A stretch of DNA of 64,000 nt from Thermoplasmatales archaeon (GTDB taxonomy: Archaea > Thermoplasmatota > Thermoplasmata > Methanomassiliicoccales > Methanomethylophilaceae): contig JAAYZC010000013.1 of the NCBI GenBank assembly GCA_012515075.1, positions 1 to 64,000 of the forward strand, written 5' to 3'. The translations under genes and the position numbers were made by a program. Below the pieces are notes generated by a model. The model did not search any database, was not told the origin of the DNA, and saw only the letters and a program-made list of their open reading frames with translations. Below, in pieces: positions 9,274 to 17,930 of the stretch. How positions within the stretch are numbered: the first letter of the stretch is position 1; the number at the start of each line of letters is the position of its first letter.

Positions 9274-9489
9274 ATGATGCACCGGATAGGAAGGATATCT
9301 GCCCTGACGGCGCTTGCCGGCGCGGTCGTCATGACTGCAGGGGCTCTCGGTTACACGGGGGCGTACGGAGCGGACAGGACCGCCTCCTTCATAGCGTTCG
9401 CCGTCGGTGCCGTCGCGATCTGCGCGGCCTGCGTGCTTTTCTATGTCATCCCCCGCTGGGCCCCGGGTCTGCTGAGGCCAGGGGAGTGA
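9274..9489 (+). CDS. Small two-helix membrane protein
   Basis: A 71-residue protein with two hydrophobic helices (about residues 8-27 and 36-60) and a short loop containing an Asp and an Arg. The start may be ATG 9274 or ATG 9277; a purine-rich GGAAGGG lies just upstream. It is 9 bases ahead of the HD-domain gene, so both are probably on one transcript. No family recognised. Confidence 0.6.
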   Translation: MMHRIGRISALTALAGAVVMTAGALGYTGAYGADRTASFIAFAVGAVAICAACVLFYVIPRWAPGLLRPGE

Positions 9490-9498
9490 GGGTTGCAT

Positions 9499-10641
9499 AT
9501 GGCTAGAGCTCTCGACACGGATCTGGTTTACGCTTTCTTCGATGCTTCCAACATGCACAGGTGGAACGACCACCTGCGCCCTCTGGATCTGACGGAGCTC
9601 GACAAGCAGGCCCACAAGGCCGCGATAGCCTGGGTCATAGGTAAGTACGAGGAGGATGCAGGCAATCGCGTGGACTGGCGCAAGCTGATAGAGGAAGCTA
9701 TGTTCTCATTCATGCAGAGGATCGTCCTCACAGACCTAAAACCAGAACTGTTCCACCGCATGAGGAAGGAGAGGGCGGGGGATATGAACCGCTACGTCCT
9801 AGAGGAGTTCTCCAGACGGGTCCCCGACATGGAGCCGGGCCTGAGATCTCGCTTCGAGGCTTATCTGTCCGCGAAAGTTCCGTCCCGGGAGGGGGGCATA
9901 GTGGGAGCGGCCCACTATCTGGCTACCCGCTGGGAGTTCAACCTGATATACGAACATAACCGTTCGATGACCGGCATAGGGGAGACCCGGGCGGCCATCG
10001 AGAAAGGAGTCAAAGCCCACTCAGGCCTGATCGGTGTGGAGAATATACTGACGGACAGCACCTTCGGTTTCGTGGACCTCATGGGGCAACTCAGGTTCCA
10101 GCAGCGCTGGGCCAGGACACCCAGGGTGCCCCAGACCACCGTCCTCGGGCACTCTCTGATGGTGGCGCTTATGACCTACCTCCACGACCTGGATGCCGGA
10201 GCGGGGGACAGGCAGGTGTACAACGATTTCTTCACGGCCCTGTTCCATGACCTGCCGGAGGTCCTGACCAAGGACGTGGTCGCGCCGGTGAAGACCAGCG
10301 TGGGCGGGCTGACAGAGCTCCTGGACGAATACGAGCGCGAGCTCATGGAGAGCAGGATGATGCCCCTCATCCCCGAGAAGTGGAGGGAGGAGTTCAGGTT
10401 CATGGTCTACGAACCTTTCACTGACAGGGACGATCCGATCCTGGGCCCCAGGCGCGGCAGGGACATAAAGTGCTGCGACCTGATGGCCGCGTACATAGAG
10501 GCGTACGTCTCCCGTAGGTACGGGATAACCTCCAGGACCCTCGAGGACGGGGAGGACAGCCTTCGCCGGCGTCTCAACGAGATCGGCGGGAGCATCGACT
10601 CCACGGGGTTCATGGAGAGGCTGGACCGGATGAGGGTTTAA
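9499..10641 (+). CDS. HD-domain phosphohydrolase
   Basis: A 380-residue protein. The central part carries an HD-type metal site: a histidine in VLGHSLMVAL (about residue 217), the paired FHDLPEVLTKDVVAPVK block (about residues 250-266), and a later aspartate in DIKCCDLMAAYIEAYVS, a layout like the YfbR/5'-nucleotidase-type HD families. About 200 N-terminal residues precede it and are of unknown role, so this is a longer version than the small nucleotidases. Start ATG 9499 is chosen over an in-frame TTG at 9493. The stop overlaps the serS stop on the other strand. Substrate unknown; a nucleotide is likely. Confidence 0.75.
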   Translation: MARALDTDLVYAFFDASNMHRWNDHLRPLDLTELDKQAHKAAIAWVIGKYEEDAGNRVDWRKLIEEAMFSFMQRIVLTDLKPELFHRMRKERAGDMNRYVLEEFSRRVPDMEPGLRSRFEAYLSAKVPSREGGIVGAAHYLATRWEFNLIYEHNRSMTGIGETRAAIEKGVKAHSGLIGVENILTDSTFGFVDLMGQLRFQQRWARTPRVPQTTVLGHSLMVALMTYLHDLDAGAGDRQVYNDFFTALFHDLPEVLTKDVVAPVKTSVGGLTELLDEYERELMESRMMPLIPEKWREEFRFMVYEPFTDRDDPILGPRRGRDIKCCDLMAAYIEAYVSRRYGITSRTLEDGEDSLRRRLNEIGGSIDSTGFMERLDRMRV

Positions 10642-11903
10642 CCTATCGTCTCCTGCCCCTTCATGTAGGGCCTGATGACCTCGGGGACGGTGACCGTCCC
10701 GTCCCTGTTCTGGTAGTTCTCCAGCAGGGCCACCATCGTCCGGGGCAGGGCCAGTCCGGATCCGTTGAGGGTGTGCACGAATTCGCTCTTCAGGTGCGGC
10801 TCCGGCCGGTACTTTATCCTCGCCCTGCGGGCCTGGAAGTCCGTGAAGTTGGAACAGGAAGACGCCTCGAGCCACGCGTCCTTGCCGGGGGCGTAGAGCT
10901 CCAGATCGTAGCATTTGGAACAGGAGAAGCTCATGTCCCCCGTGCAGAGCAGCAGCACGCGATAGGGCAGACCCAGTCCCACTATGAGCTCTTCGGCGTC
11001 GCCCCTGAGCTCCTCCAGCACTCCGTAGGAGGCCGAAGGTTCCACGAAGCGGACCATCTCCACCTTGTTGAACTCATGAACTCTTATTATGCCCTTGGTG
11101 TCCGCATGCTTGCCGACCTCCCTCCTGAACGAGGGGAGGTATGCGGTGTAGAGTATGGGGAGCTGCTCCCTCTCCAGTATCTCGTCCTGCAGCAGATTGG
11201 TGACCGGGACCTCAGCGGTGGGGTTCAGCCAGAGCCCGTCCCTCTCCATGCAGTACATGTCATCCTTCAGGTTGGGGTATTGGCCGGTCCCCACCAGGGC
11301 GGCAGTGTTAACGACAACGGGCGGGAAGACCTCCGTGTATCCCTGATCGTGGTGGACATCCAGGAAATAGCTGACCAGCGCGCGCTCCAGCCGGGCGCCG
11401 TCACCCTTCAGGACATAGAATCCGCTGCCGGCGACCTTGACGCCTCTTTCGAAGTCTATGATGTCGAGGTCCTCGGCGATCTCGAAGTGCTCCTTGGGTT
11501 TGAAATCGAACTTCCTCTTCTCCCCCCTCTCGTAGACGACCACGTTGTCTCCCGAATCCTTTCCCAAGGGCACGGAGGCGTGAGGTATGTTCGGTATGTT
11601 CAGGACGCATTCCGTCCTCGTCCCGTCGAGCTCGGCCAGACGCTGGTCGATGCTCTTGATCTCCTCGGAGACCTTCCTCATCTCCGTTATCTCGGAATCC
11701 TTCTCCGGCCCTTTGGGCATCGAGGATATGCGGAGTGACACCTCGTTCCTCAACTTCTTGAGACGGTTGCTCCTGTCGGTGAGCGACCTCCACTCGCTGT
11801 CTGCCTCGAGGAAGAGGTCCAGGTAGGCGGGGTCCTTGTTCCGGTCGGCGATCATGCGCCTTATGCCCGCGGGATCCGCTCTAATAACGCTGACGTCAAG
11901 CAT
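10638..11903 (-). CDS. serS: Seryl-tRNA synthetase
   Basis: A 421-residue class II synthetase that charges tRNA-Ser. It shows the N-terminal long coiled-coil arm (about residues 30-100, rich in Lys, Glu and Arg), motif 2 (FRREVGKHADTKGIIRVHEF) and motif 3 (GSGLALPRTMVALLENYQ). These belong to the standard bacterial/eukaryotic-type SerRS, not the zinc-containing SerRS found in some methanogens. The start is set at the ATG before LDVSVIRADP, because the open frame upstream overlaps the CRM-domain gene. It is the last gene of the rnp4-CRM-serS minus-strand run. Confidence 0.95.
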   Translation of the reverse strand: MLDVSVIRADPAGIRRMIADRNKDPAYLDLFLEADSEWRSLTDRSNRLKKLRNEVSLRISSMPKGPEKDSEITEMRKVSEEIKSIDQRLAELDGTRTECVLNIPNIPHASVPLGKDSGDNVVVYERGEKRKFDFKPKEHFEIAEDLDIIDFERGVKVAGSGFYVLKGDGARLERALVSYFLDVHHDQGYTEVFPPVVVNTAALVGTGQYPNLKDDMYCMERDGLWLNPTAEVPVTNLLQDEILEREQLPILYTAYLPSFRREVGKHADTKGIIRVHEFNKVEMVRFVEPSASYGVLEELRGDAEELIVGLGLPYRVLLLCTGDMSFSCSKCYDLELYAPGKDAWLEASSCSNFTDFQARRARIKYRPEPHLKSEFVHTLNGSGLALPRTMVALLENYQNRDGTVTVPEVIRPYMKGQETIG

Positions 11904-11914
11904 CCGCGGCACCT

Positions 11915-12208
11915 TCAGAACTTCTTCTGCGACAGCGAGGTCCAAGTCCTCCTGTCCGTGAGGATTATGACGCTTCCCCTAACATCCACCACAACGGAAT
12001 CGGTGGCGGCGGCGATAGTCTCTGCCGCCTCCCCCGAGGTGCTGTCCGTGTTCGAGAGCACCTTGATCTTTATCAGCCTGTTCTTCTTGAGCTGCGTGTC
12101 GATCTCTTCGTAAAGACTGTCCTTAAGGCCGTCCTTGCCCACATGCACGGTCGGATCGATCTCCACCGCGCGTCTCATGAGCTCTTTCCTGGCTTCTTTC
12201 TCTGTCAT
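11915..12208 (-). CDS. CRM-domain (YhbY-like) RNA-binding protein
   Basis: A 97-residue protein made of a single CRM/YhbY domain, an RNA-binding fold linked to large-subunit assembly in bacteria and common as a stand-alone protein in archaea. Typical elements are the KELMRRAVEIDPTVHVGKDGL segment, the basic KKNRLIKIKVL strand, and the closing DVRGSVIILTDRR strand. The ATG at 12208 overlaps the stop of the RNase P gene (ATGA), so the two are coupled. The serS start lies 12 bases downstream. Confidence 0.85.
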   Translation of the reverse strand: MTEKEARKELMRRAVEIDPTVHVGKDGLKDSLYEEIDTQLKKNRLIKIKVLSNTDSTSGEAAETIAAATDSVVVDVRGSVIILTDRRTWTSLSQKKF

Positions 12209-12525
12209 TCTCTTTGCTCCTTCAGATAAGGCCTGCGATATATCCGGCCGCATTCCGTGCAGCAGGCGGTTATGTGGTGCTTCCCCATTCTGACCCTGCA
12301 GTTCACACCCGGCATCATGGGGAGCAGGCACCCTTTGCATATCCGGACGTCGTCCGGCATCCTGGTCCGGGTCTTCATCCCTATGCGCCTTGCCAGGTCG
12401 GCGTACCTGCGCGCCCTGTCCGGGCGCCCCTCCCTGACCGACTGCTCAGAGAGCACCAGGAGGACCTTCATGCGCTGGGCGCCGATCTCCCCCTTCCTCT
12501 GTGCGGACATGCGTCTCTTGGACAT
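12205..12525 (-). CDS. rnp4: Ribonuclease P protein component 4 (Rpr2/Rpp21 family)
   Basis: A 106-residue basic protein with a C-terminal zinc ribbon: CKGC near residue 63 and CTEC near residue 90. The N-terminal helices are rich in Lys, Arg and Met, as in archaeal Rpp21, which binds the specificity domain of RNase P RNA together with Rpp29 and takes part in tRNA 5' maturation. It heads a coupled run with the CRM protein and serS, all serving tRNA and ribosome work. Confidence 0.88.
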   Translation of the reverse strand: MSKRRMSAQRKGEIGAQRMKVLLVLSEQSVREGRPDRARRYADLARRIGMKTRTRMPDDVRICKGCLLPMMPGVNCRVRMGKHHITACCTECGRIYRRPYLKEQRE

Positions 12526-12580
12526 ATCGCTCCGTTCTCACGAAAGACGGACAGGATATAAATATGCCTGTAGGAAGTCC

Positions 12581-13612
12581 TCAGACATCCTCTGCGGACA
12601 CAAGCCGGAGGAGTTCGGAGCGTACCTCCTTCTCCTCATCCCCTAAGCCCTCGCCGGCGGCCGCGGCATAGGTCTCCCAGAGGAACATGAAGTAGTCATG
12701 GAAGGCGGTCACGGCAGAGTCCCAGTCTTTTTTGGTGACGGATATGCCCAGGGCCCCGCTGGAGAATCTCCAGCCATCCCGCACGTAGCTTATTTCCGCC
12801 ACCGCCGGAACGGACAGGCGGACATCCCCGTTGGGACCGATCATCCTGCGGAACTTCATGGTCTCCAGCCTGGAGGGTTCCTCGGCATCCTTTATCTCGG
12901 CCAATCTTCCGTCCCCGGAGTATGCCAGCATGCCGGATACCACCGCCGGCACGTTGCCCAGGAGGCCGTCGGCGGCCCTCTCGGCGCGGTTGCCGGAGAA
13001 CACGACCCTGACGCGTCCTGAACCGTTGCCGAGGTGATACATCGTCTTCTTGGACCTGGTGTCCGTCCTTTCCAGGATGCCCGATGTGGCTCCCGGCACC
13101 GTGCGGCTGCAGTCCTTGATGTACCTTCTCAGTCTGTCCGTGTCCGAACCCGAGAATCTCACGGGCCTGTCCTCCTCCCCGAAGACGAGGGTGCATCCTC
13201 CGGAGCGCAGCGTCTCGGAGATCCGCATCAGGTCCCCGGCTATCGCCGTCCTGTGATGGGGGGTGGAGTAGTTGTCGTCTATCCAGTAACCTCCTGCGCC
13301 GGACCCGGCCGCCTCCAGCAGAGAGCCCATCATCGACAGGGCATCGTCCGTGACCGAACCGTGACCCGTCACGCCGGGCACCTTCGAAGAGGAGCTGATC
13401 GTTATCCCCCCCGACGAATCCAGATACAGTTTGAACCTTTCGTCGAGGGCCGGGGGCACATCTCCCTGTATCCTCAGCTCCTTTGCGACTATGTAACCGC
13501 CGATGCGGGAGTACAGGCTCTGTATCCCGACCATGATGTTGCCCGCCGCGGACAGGGGCACGCGGGCACACCCCTCATCCGGTACAATGTTGATGTTGAA
13601 CTGCATTCGCAT
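12581..13612 (-). CDS. Hypothetical protein, family not recognised
   Basis: A 343-residue soluble protein with mixed alpha/beta character, no membrane helix, no metal site and no nucleotide-binding loop that I can see. It starts with MRMQFNINIV and contains a repeated style of hydrophobic strands and polar loops; the N-terminal 60 residues (PLSAAGNIMVGIQSLYSRIGG) look helical. It is transcribed alone: the RNase P gene starts 55 bases downstream on the same strand and L10e is divergent. Composition and codon use match the neighbours, so it is a real gene and not obviously foreign. Confidence 0.65.
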   Translation of the reverse strand: MRMQFNINIVPDEGCARVPLSAAGNIMVGIQSLYSRIGGYIVAKELRIQGDVPPALDERFKLYLDSSGGITISSSSKVPGVTGHGSVTDDALSMMGSLLEAAGSGAGGYWIDDNYSTPHHRTAIAGDLMRISETLRSGGCTLVFGEEDRPVRFSGSDTDRLRRYIKDCSRTVPGATSGILERTDTRSKKTMYHLGNGSGRVRVVFSGNRAERAADGLLGNVPAVVSGMLAYSGDGRLAEIKDAEEPSRLETMKFRRMIGPNGDVRLSVPAVAEISYVRDGWRFSSGALGISVTKKDWDSAVTAFHDYFMFLWETYAAAAGEGLGDEEKEVRSELLRLVSAEDV

Positions 13613-13807
13613 CCCTGCTCTACCGATGGTTTAGACCGTATATCAATTTGTTCGACAGAACGGGGTGTCGTCAATACCCAGGGTGCCCGAGCCACCTGGG
13701 GAGGCGGGGTCCCGGGAGGAGAAGGCGGGTGTTGCCGGGAAAGAGAAAGCCTTATATCCGATGTATCAATGGTTGGGTTCGGTCAGAGTACCTATTTGGC
13801 AACAGTC

Positions 13808-13817
13808 TTTAATATAA
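13808..13817 (+). promoter_or_regulatory. TATA box for the L10e-dph2 transcript
   Basis: An A/T run (TTTAATATAA) sits 48 bases before the L10e start, placing a transcription start near 13840 and leaving a short leader. A second A/T run (TTATATC) occurs near 13750. The stretch 13613-13864 has no other gene; its left part should also hold the promoter of the divergent unknown gene (GTATATCAAT near 13640). Confidence 0.55.
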
Positions 13818-13864
13818 GTTGGAGACTGTCTGCCCAATTACCGATCCAATACAGGGTGGTGCAA

Positions 13865-14383
13865 ATGGCAAGAAAGCCCGCAGTGATGTACAGAGAGATA
13901 AAAGGACAGGCCTATACTCGCAGGGAGTACATGGGCGGTGTCCCCGCAAGAAGAATCAGCCAGTACGATATGGGTAGCAGCAAAGAGGAGTTCCCCATAA
14001 CGCTCACATTGAAGGTCAAGAACCGTGTGCAGGTAAGGCACACGGCGCTCGAGGCCGGCCGTATCGCGGCCAACAGGCTCCTCTCGAAGGAGGTCGGCGT
14101 CGCGAACTACCACCTCCGCATAAGGGCATTCCCCCACGTCGTCCTCAGGGAGAACAAGCTGGCGACCGGCGCGGGTGCGGACCGTGTTTCCAGCGGTATG
14201 CGCAACGCGTTCGGCAAGGCTGTCGGGACGGCGGCAAGGCTCGAGTGCGACCAGGCCATAATGACGGTCAGATGCAACAGGGACAAGCTGGAGGTCGCGA
14301 AGACCGCTCTCTGGAAGGCATCCATGAAGTTCCCCACCCCCTGCTACGTCGATGTCGAGAAGGGAAAGGAACTCGTCCAGTAA
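13865..14383 (+). CDS. rpl10e: 50S ribosomal protein L10e (L16 family)
   Basis: A 172-residue ribosomal protein that starts MARKPAVMYREIKGQAYTRR, the typical archaeal L10e N-terminus, and keeps the HLRIRAFPHVVLRENK and GADRVSSGMRNAFGKAVGTAAR blocks near the peptidyl-transferase and 5S rRNA region. Length is normal. The stop TAA is followed without any gap by the dph2 start, so both are on one transcript. Confidence 0.97.
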   Translation: MARKPAVMYREIKGQAYTRREYMGGVPARRISQYDMGSSKEEFPITLTLKVKNRVQVRHTALEAGRIAANRLLSKEVGVANYHLRIRAFPHVVLRENKLATGAGADRVSSGMRNAFGKAVGTAARLECDQAIMTVRCNRDKLEVAKTALWKASMKFPTPCYVDVEKGKELVQ

Positions 14384-15370
14384 ATGTTCGACCTCGAGAT
14401 CGAAAACATCACTGCATGGATCCGCGACAGAGGTTACCCCTCTGTCGCCCTCCAGTTGCCCGAGGGCCTGAAGGTCCGGGCGACCGGAATCGCCGAGGAG
14501 ATTCGCCGGGCGACCGGCGCTGACGTTTTTATTCTGGGCCAGCCCTGTTACGGTGCCTGCGACCTTTTCACTGATTACAAGAAGGTGGCCGGGGCCCTCG
14601 TGCACTTCGGGCATTCCCCGATTCCCTCCATGGGTGCGGACCCCGATGTGCTGTACGTCCCCGCTTTCGACTCCCCCGACATATCGTCCGCCCTTTCCGA
14701 GGCCGCGCCCTCCCTCCCGGGCAGGATAGGTCTCCTGGCCTCCGTCCAGTACGTCGGTCTCATACCTCGCGCGAAGGAGATTCTGGAGTCCTTCGGGAAG
14801 ACGGCCCTGGCGGCCGTCGGGGACAGCCGGGTCGTGTATCCCGGTCAGGTCCTGGGATGCAACTGCAGCTCCGCGGAGGCAGTGGCCGACCGCGTGGACG
14901 CCTTCCTTTTCATAGGGGAGGGGGACTTCCACCCCCTGGCCGCGGCCTTCGGGGTCGATAAGGAACTCAGGGTCCTGAACCCCGTCACCGGGGAGATGCG
15001 CTCCGTGGAAGGAGTCAGGGACCGCATACTCAGGAGACGCTTCGCCGCAATAGAGTCCGCAAAGGATGCCGGGTCGTTCCTTGTCATAGTATGTTCCAAG
15101 GCAGGACAGGACCGTTCCCCGGAAGCCGAACGCATAACGAGCATCATACGCTCTTCCGGCAGGTCCGCCCACAAGATACTCCTGGACGAGATAACTCCTG
15201 AGCGGTTGCAGCCATACGCCGTAGACGCCTATGTGAACACGGCCTGCCCCAGGATAGCAATGGACGACTCCGTCAGATACGCTCGCCCGATGCTGACGCT
15301 CACGGAGACAGAGATAGTGCTGGGTCTTCGCTCGTGGGATGAATACGAGTTCGACGCAATAAGACCCTGA
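14384..15370 (+). CDS. dph2: Diphthamide synthase Dph2 (3-amino-3-carboxypropyl transferase)
   Basis: A 328-residue member of the Dph1/Dph2 family, which moves the 3-amino-3-carboxypropyl group of SAM onto a histidine of elongation factor 2, the first step of diphthamide. The three cysteines that hold the unusual radical [4Fe-4S] cluster lie far apart, as expected: one in GQPCYGACD (about residue 55-59), one in GCNCSS (about residue 161-163), one in NTACPRIAMDD (about residue 287). It starts directly at the base after the L10e stop, so it is coupled to a ribosomal protein. Confidence 0.93.
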   Translation: MFDLEIENITAWIRDRGYPSVALQLPEGLKVRATGIAEEIRRATGADVFILGQPCYGACDLFTDYKKVAGALVHFGHSPIPSMGADPDVLYVPAFDSPDISSALSEAAPSLPGRIGLLASVQYVGLIPRAKEILESFGKTALAAVGDSRVVYPGQVLGCNCSSAEAVADRVDAFLFIGEGDFHPLAAAFGVDKELRVLNPVTGEMRSVEGVRDRILRRRFAAIESAKDAGSFLVIVCSKAGQDRSPEAERITSIIRSSGRSAHKILLDEITPERLQPYAVDAYVNTACPRIAMDDSVRYARPMLTLTETEIVLGLRSWDEYEFDAIRP

Positions 15371-15411
15371 ACAAAGACCTTCAAATAATCCGAACGCATG
15401 GACGGGTACGA

Positions 15412-16161
15412 ATGTTCACATCAGAGACGCTTCTCAAAGGCGAGCTCCCCGACGTAAGCGTCGGCATCGGCCGGGGCACTGACGCGGGGAACGTGGAGAG
15501 GAGCGTAGCGGCGATGTCCGGCCACGATGTCAGGGTCTATTCGGACCCGGAGGCCCTCGCCGAGGACCTTGTCCGCGGGAGGATAGACGCGGCCGTCAGG
15601 GGGGACATGTCCTCCTCCAGGCTCCTGCCCGTGCTGAGATCCAGTCTGGGGCTCCGGGAGATCGAGAGGGCAGTCTTCATGGAACCCACGGGAGGGAAGC
15701 TTATACTGGCGGCCCCGGTGGGGATCGACGAGGGCTGGACCGTGGAGCAGAAGCACGAGATGGCCGTAAGATCGGTGGTTCTCATGCGCAGGCTGGGCAT
15801 GGGCACCCGGATCGCGGTGATGTCCGGAGGCAGATGCGAGGACTACGGTAGGAACCCCGCGGTGGACGCCACCATGAGGGACGCCCTGAGCCTGGTCGAG
15901 ATTCTGGTATCGGAAGGATATGACGCATATCATTCGCAGATACTCATAGAATCCGCCGTTCGGGAGGCAGATCTCATAATAGCGCCGGACGGGATAACCG
16001 GGAACCTCATATTCAGGATAATGCATTTCATAGGCGGCGCCAAGGCATTGGGCGCGCCGGTCATAAATACTGACAAGGTCTTCGTGGACACATCGAGGGT
16101 CAAGACGGACTATGCTGACTCCATAGCCCTGGCCATGAAGCTCACAGGAGGCAATATATGA
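15412..16161 (+). CDS. mtxX: Methanogenesis marker protein 4 / MtxX, phosphotransacetylase-like
   Basis: A 249-residue protein of the MtxX family, found only in methanogens and related archaea and named methanogenesis marker protein 4. The C-terminal half resembles phosphate acetyl/butyryltransferases: IAPDGITGNLIFRIMHFIGGAKALG and the closing TDYADSIALAMKL. Its reaction is not known; a role in methyltransfer was suggested early from its place near methyltransferase genes. Here it is 41 bases after dph2 and its stop overlaps the queD start (ATGA at 16158), so it is in an operon with tRNA-base genes. That link is unexplained. Confidence 0.85.
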   Translation: MFTSETLLKGELPDVSVGIGRGTDAGNVERSVAAMSGHDVRVYSDPEALAEDLVRGRIDAAVRGDMSSSRLLPVLRSSLGLREIERAVFMEPTGGKLILAAPVGIDEGWTVEQKHEMAVRSVVLMRRLGMGTRIAVMSGGRCEDYGRNPAVDATMRDALSLVEILVSEGYDAYHSQILIESAVREADLIIAPDGITGNLIFRIMHFIGGAKALGAPVINTDKVFVDTSRVKTDYADSIALAMKLTGGNI

Positions 16162-16631
16162 TTCTAGAGATCGACGGCGGGTATTCCGGGCTCAGGTTCT
16201 CGGCATGCCATTTCATACCCAGGCACGAGAAGTGCTCCAGGCTGCACGGACATTCCTACATAATTCGCCTGAGGCTCGAGGGGGAGATAGGCGAGGACGG
16301 GATGGTCATGGACTTCGTGGCCATGAAGAGGAAGCTGAGGGAGCTCATAGAGATATTCGATCACAAGACCCTGCTCCCGTCCAAGTCGGACACCGTGGGC
16401 ATAACCATAACGGACGGTTCCGTCGAGGCCGTGTCCTGCGGGAAGAGGTACGTGTTCCCGATGGAGGACGTCGTCCTGCTGGACATACCCACGACCACAG
16501 CAGAGGAGATGTCCCGCCTCATGGTCCAGCAGATCGCAGGATCGGTGGAGTTCCCGTCCAACGTGAGAAGCGTCTCCGTGGGCCTGGACGAGGAGAGGGG
16601 TCAGACCGCCTGGTTCACGCAGGAGATATGA
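16158..16631 (+). CDS. queD: 6-carboxytetrahydropterin synthase (QueD)
   Basis: A 157-residue member of the PTPS/QueD family. The zinc-binding histidines appear in SACHFI and LHGHSY (about residues 18, 30 and 32), with KCSRLHGH between. The enzyme turns dihydroneopterin triphosphate into 6-carboxy-tetrahydropterin, the second step to preQ0, from which archaea make archaeosine in tRNA. The next two genes, queC and queE, carry the following steps, which favours QueD over a pure pterin role. Its ATG overlaps the mtxX stop and its stop overlaps the queC start. Confidence 0.9.
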   Translation: MILEIDGGYSGLRFSACHFIPRHEKCSRLHGHSYIIRLRLEGEIGEDGMVMDFVAMKRKLRELIEIFDHKTLLPSKSDTVGITITDGSVEAVSCGKRYVFPMEDVVLLDIPTTTAEEMSRLMVQQIAGSVEFPSNVRSVSVGLDEERGQTAWFTQEI

Positions 16632-17302
16632 GATTGTCCAAAGCCGTGGTTCTTCTCTCCGGGGGCCTGGATTCGACCACCGTCGCAGCCGTGGCCATTG
16701 CCGATGGCAGGGAGGTCACCGCCCTGAGCTTCCGCTACGGTCAGAGGCACACGCGGGAACTGGGATCGGCCGCCGCCGTGGCCCAGTACTACGGCATCGA
16801 TCACGTGGTGATAGATCTCGACCTGAGGTCCTTCCGTTCCGCCCTGACCAGGGAGGACATGGAGGTCCCTCTGGACCGCCCGGGGGACCTGGGAGGGGAG
16901 ATACCCGTCACCTACGTGCCTGCCAGGAACATAGTCTTCCTCAGCATAGCCGCGGGCCTCTGCGAATCTCTGGGCGCCGAAAGCATCTACATAGGTGCCA
17001 ATGCGGTGGACTATTCCGGTTACCCGGACTGCCGCCCGGAGTTCTTCGAGGCCTACGAGAGGATGATCAACGTGGGGACCAAGACGGGCGTAGAAGGCCG
17101 CCCGATAAGGATAATGACCCCGATACTCCATAGCTCCAAGGCAGACATAGTGCGCCTGGGCAAGAGGCTGGGAGCCCCCCTCCATCTCACCTGGTCCTGC
17201 TACAACGGAGGGGAGAGGGCCTGCGGCCGCTGCGATTCCTGCAGGCTGAGACTCAAAGGCTTCGAGGAGTCGGGTTACAGGGACGAGATAGATTACGAGT
17301 GA
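16628..17302 (+). CDS. queC: 7-cyano-7-deazaguanine (preQ0) synthase QueC
   Basis: A 224-residue ATP-dependent enzyme that converts 7-carboxy-7-deazaguanine to preQ0. The PP-loop SGGLDSTT lies near residue 11. The C-terminal zinc site has four cysteines: C in WSCYNGG, then ACGRCDSC (about residues 191-208). The start ATG at 16628 overlaps the queD stop. Together with QueD and QueE it forms a complete route from dihydroneopterin triphosphate to preQ0; the final archaeosine enzymes are not in the window. Confidence 0.95.
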   Translation: MRLSKAVVLLSGGLDSTTVAAVAIADGREVTALSFRYGQRHTRELGSAAAVAQYYGIDHVVIDLDLRSFRSALTREDMEVPLDRPGDLGGEIPVTYVPARNIVFLSIAAGLCESLGAESIYIGANAVDYSGYPDCRPEFFEAYERMINVGTKTGVEGRPIRIMTPILHSSKADIVRLGKRLGAPLHLTWSCYNGGERACGRCDSCRLRLKGFEESGYRDEIDYE

Positions 17303-17306
17303 TGAC

Positions 17307-17930
17307 ATGAGGGTGTGCGAGACGTTCAGGTCCCTTCAGGGGGAGGGGCTGATGATCGGGGTCCCGACCTTCTTCATAAGGACGGTCGGTTGCAATCTGG
17401 CCTGCAGCTGGTGCGATACCGGATACGCTGCGGAGGAAGGAGAGGAGATGTCGGTGGAGAGCATCCTGTCCCTGGTGGACGGCTCCCCCAGCATATGCGT
17501 CACCGGGGGGGAGCCTCTTCTGCAGGAGGACATGCCGGAGCTGATCGGAGCCCTGCTGGAGACCGGTCGCACCGTGGTTCTGGAGACCAACGGATCGCTG
17601 GACGTTTCCCGGGTCCCCAACGGGGACAACCTGATCATAAGCATGGATATCAAGTGCCCCTCGTCCGGGATGTCGGACAGGATGATGGTCTCCAACCTGG
17701 AGCACCTGAGCGGCAAGGACCAGCTGAAGTTCGTGATAGGGTCCGAAGAAGATCTGGAGTCCGCGGCCCGGTTCCTCCGCGATCACTCCGTTCCGTGCCC
17801 CGTGATACTCAGTCCCGTCGGGGGGATGGACCTGCTCCCCCTTGCCGAGGGGGTTCTGTCCAGAGGGATGAACGCAAGGGTGCTCCCCCAGCTTCACAAA
17901 ATCATCTGGGGGGACAAGAGGTCAGTCTGA
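17307..17930 (+). CDS. queE: 7-carboxy-7-deazaguanine synthase QueE
   Basis: A 207-residue radical SAM enzyme that contracts the ring of 6-carboxy-tetrahydropterin to 7-carboxy-7-deazaguanine. The cluster motif CNLACSWC sits near residue 29, in the form usual for QueE, with SLQGEG just upstream and TGGEPLLQ near residue 66. Length is normal. It follows queC by 4 bases. Its last 9 bases overlap the convergent NifX-like gene. Confidence 0.94.
   Translation: MRVCETFRSLQGEGLMIGVPTFFIRTVGCNLACSWCDTGYAAEEGEEMSVESILSLVDGSPSICVTGGEPLLQEDMPELIGALLETGRTVVLETNGSLDVSRVPNGDNLIISMDIKCPSSGMSDRMMVSNLEHLSGKDQLKFVIGSEEDLESAARFLRDHSVPCPVILSPVGGMDLLPLAEGVLSRGMNARVLPQLHKIIWGDKRSV

Noticed and set aside
13838..15172. 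444-codon open frame antisense to L10e and dph2
   Set aside because: It covers two clear genes on the other strand, and its translation has no recognisable domain.
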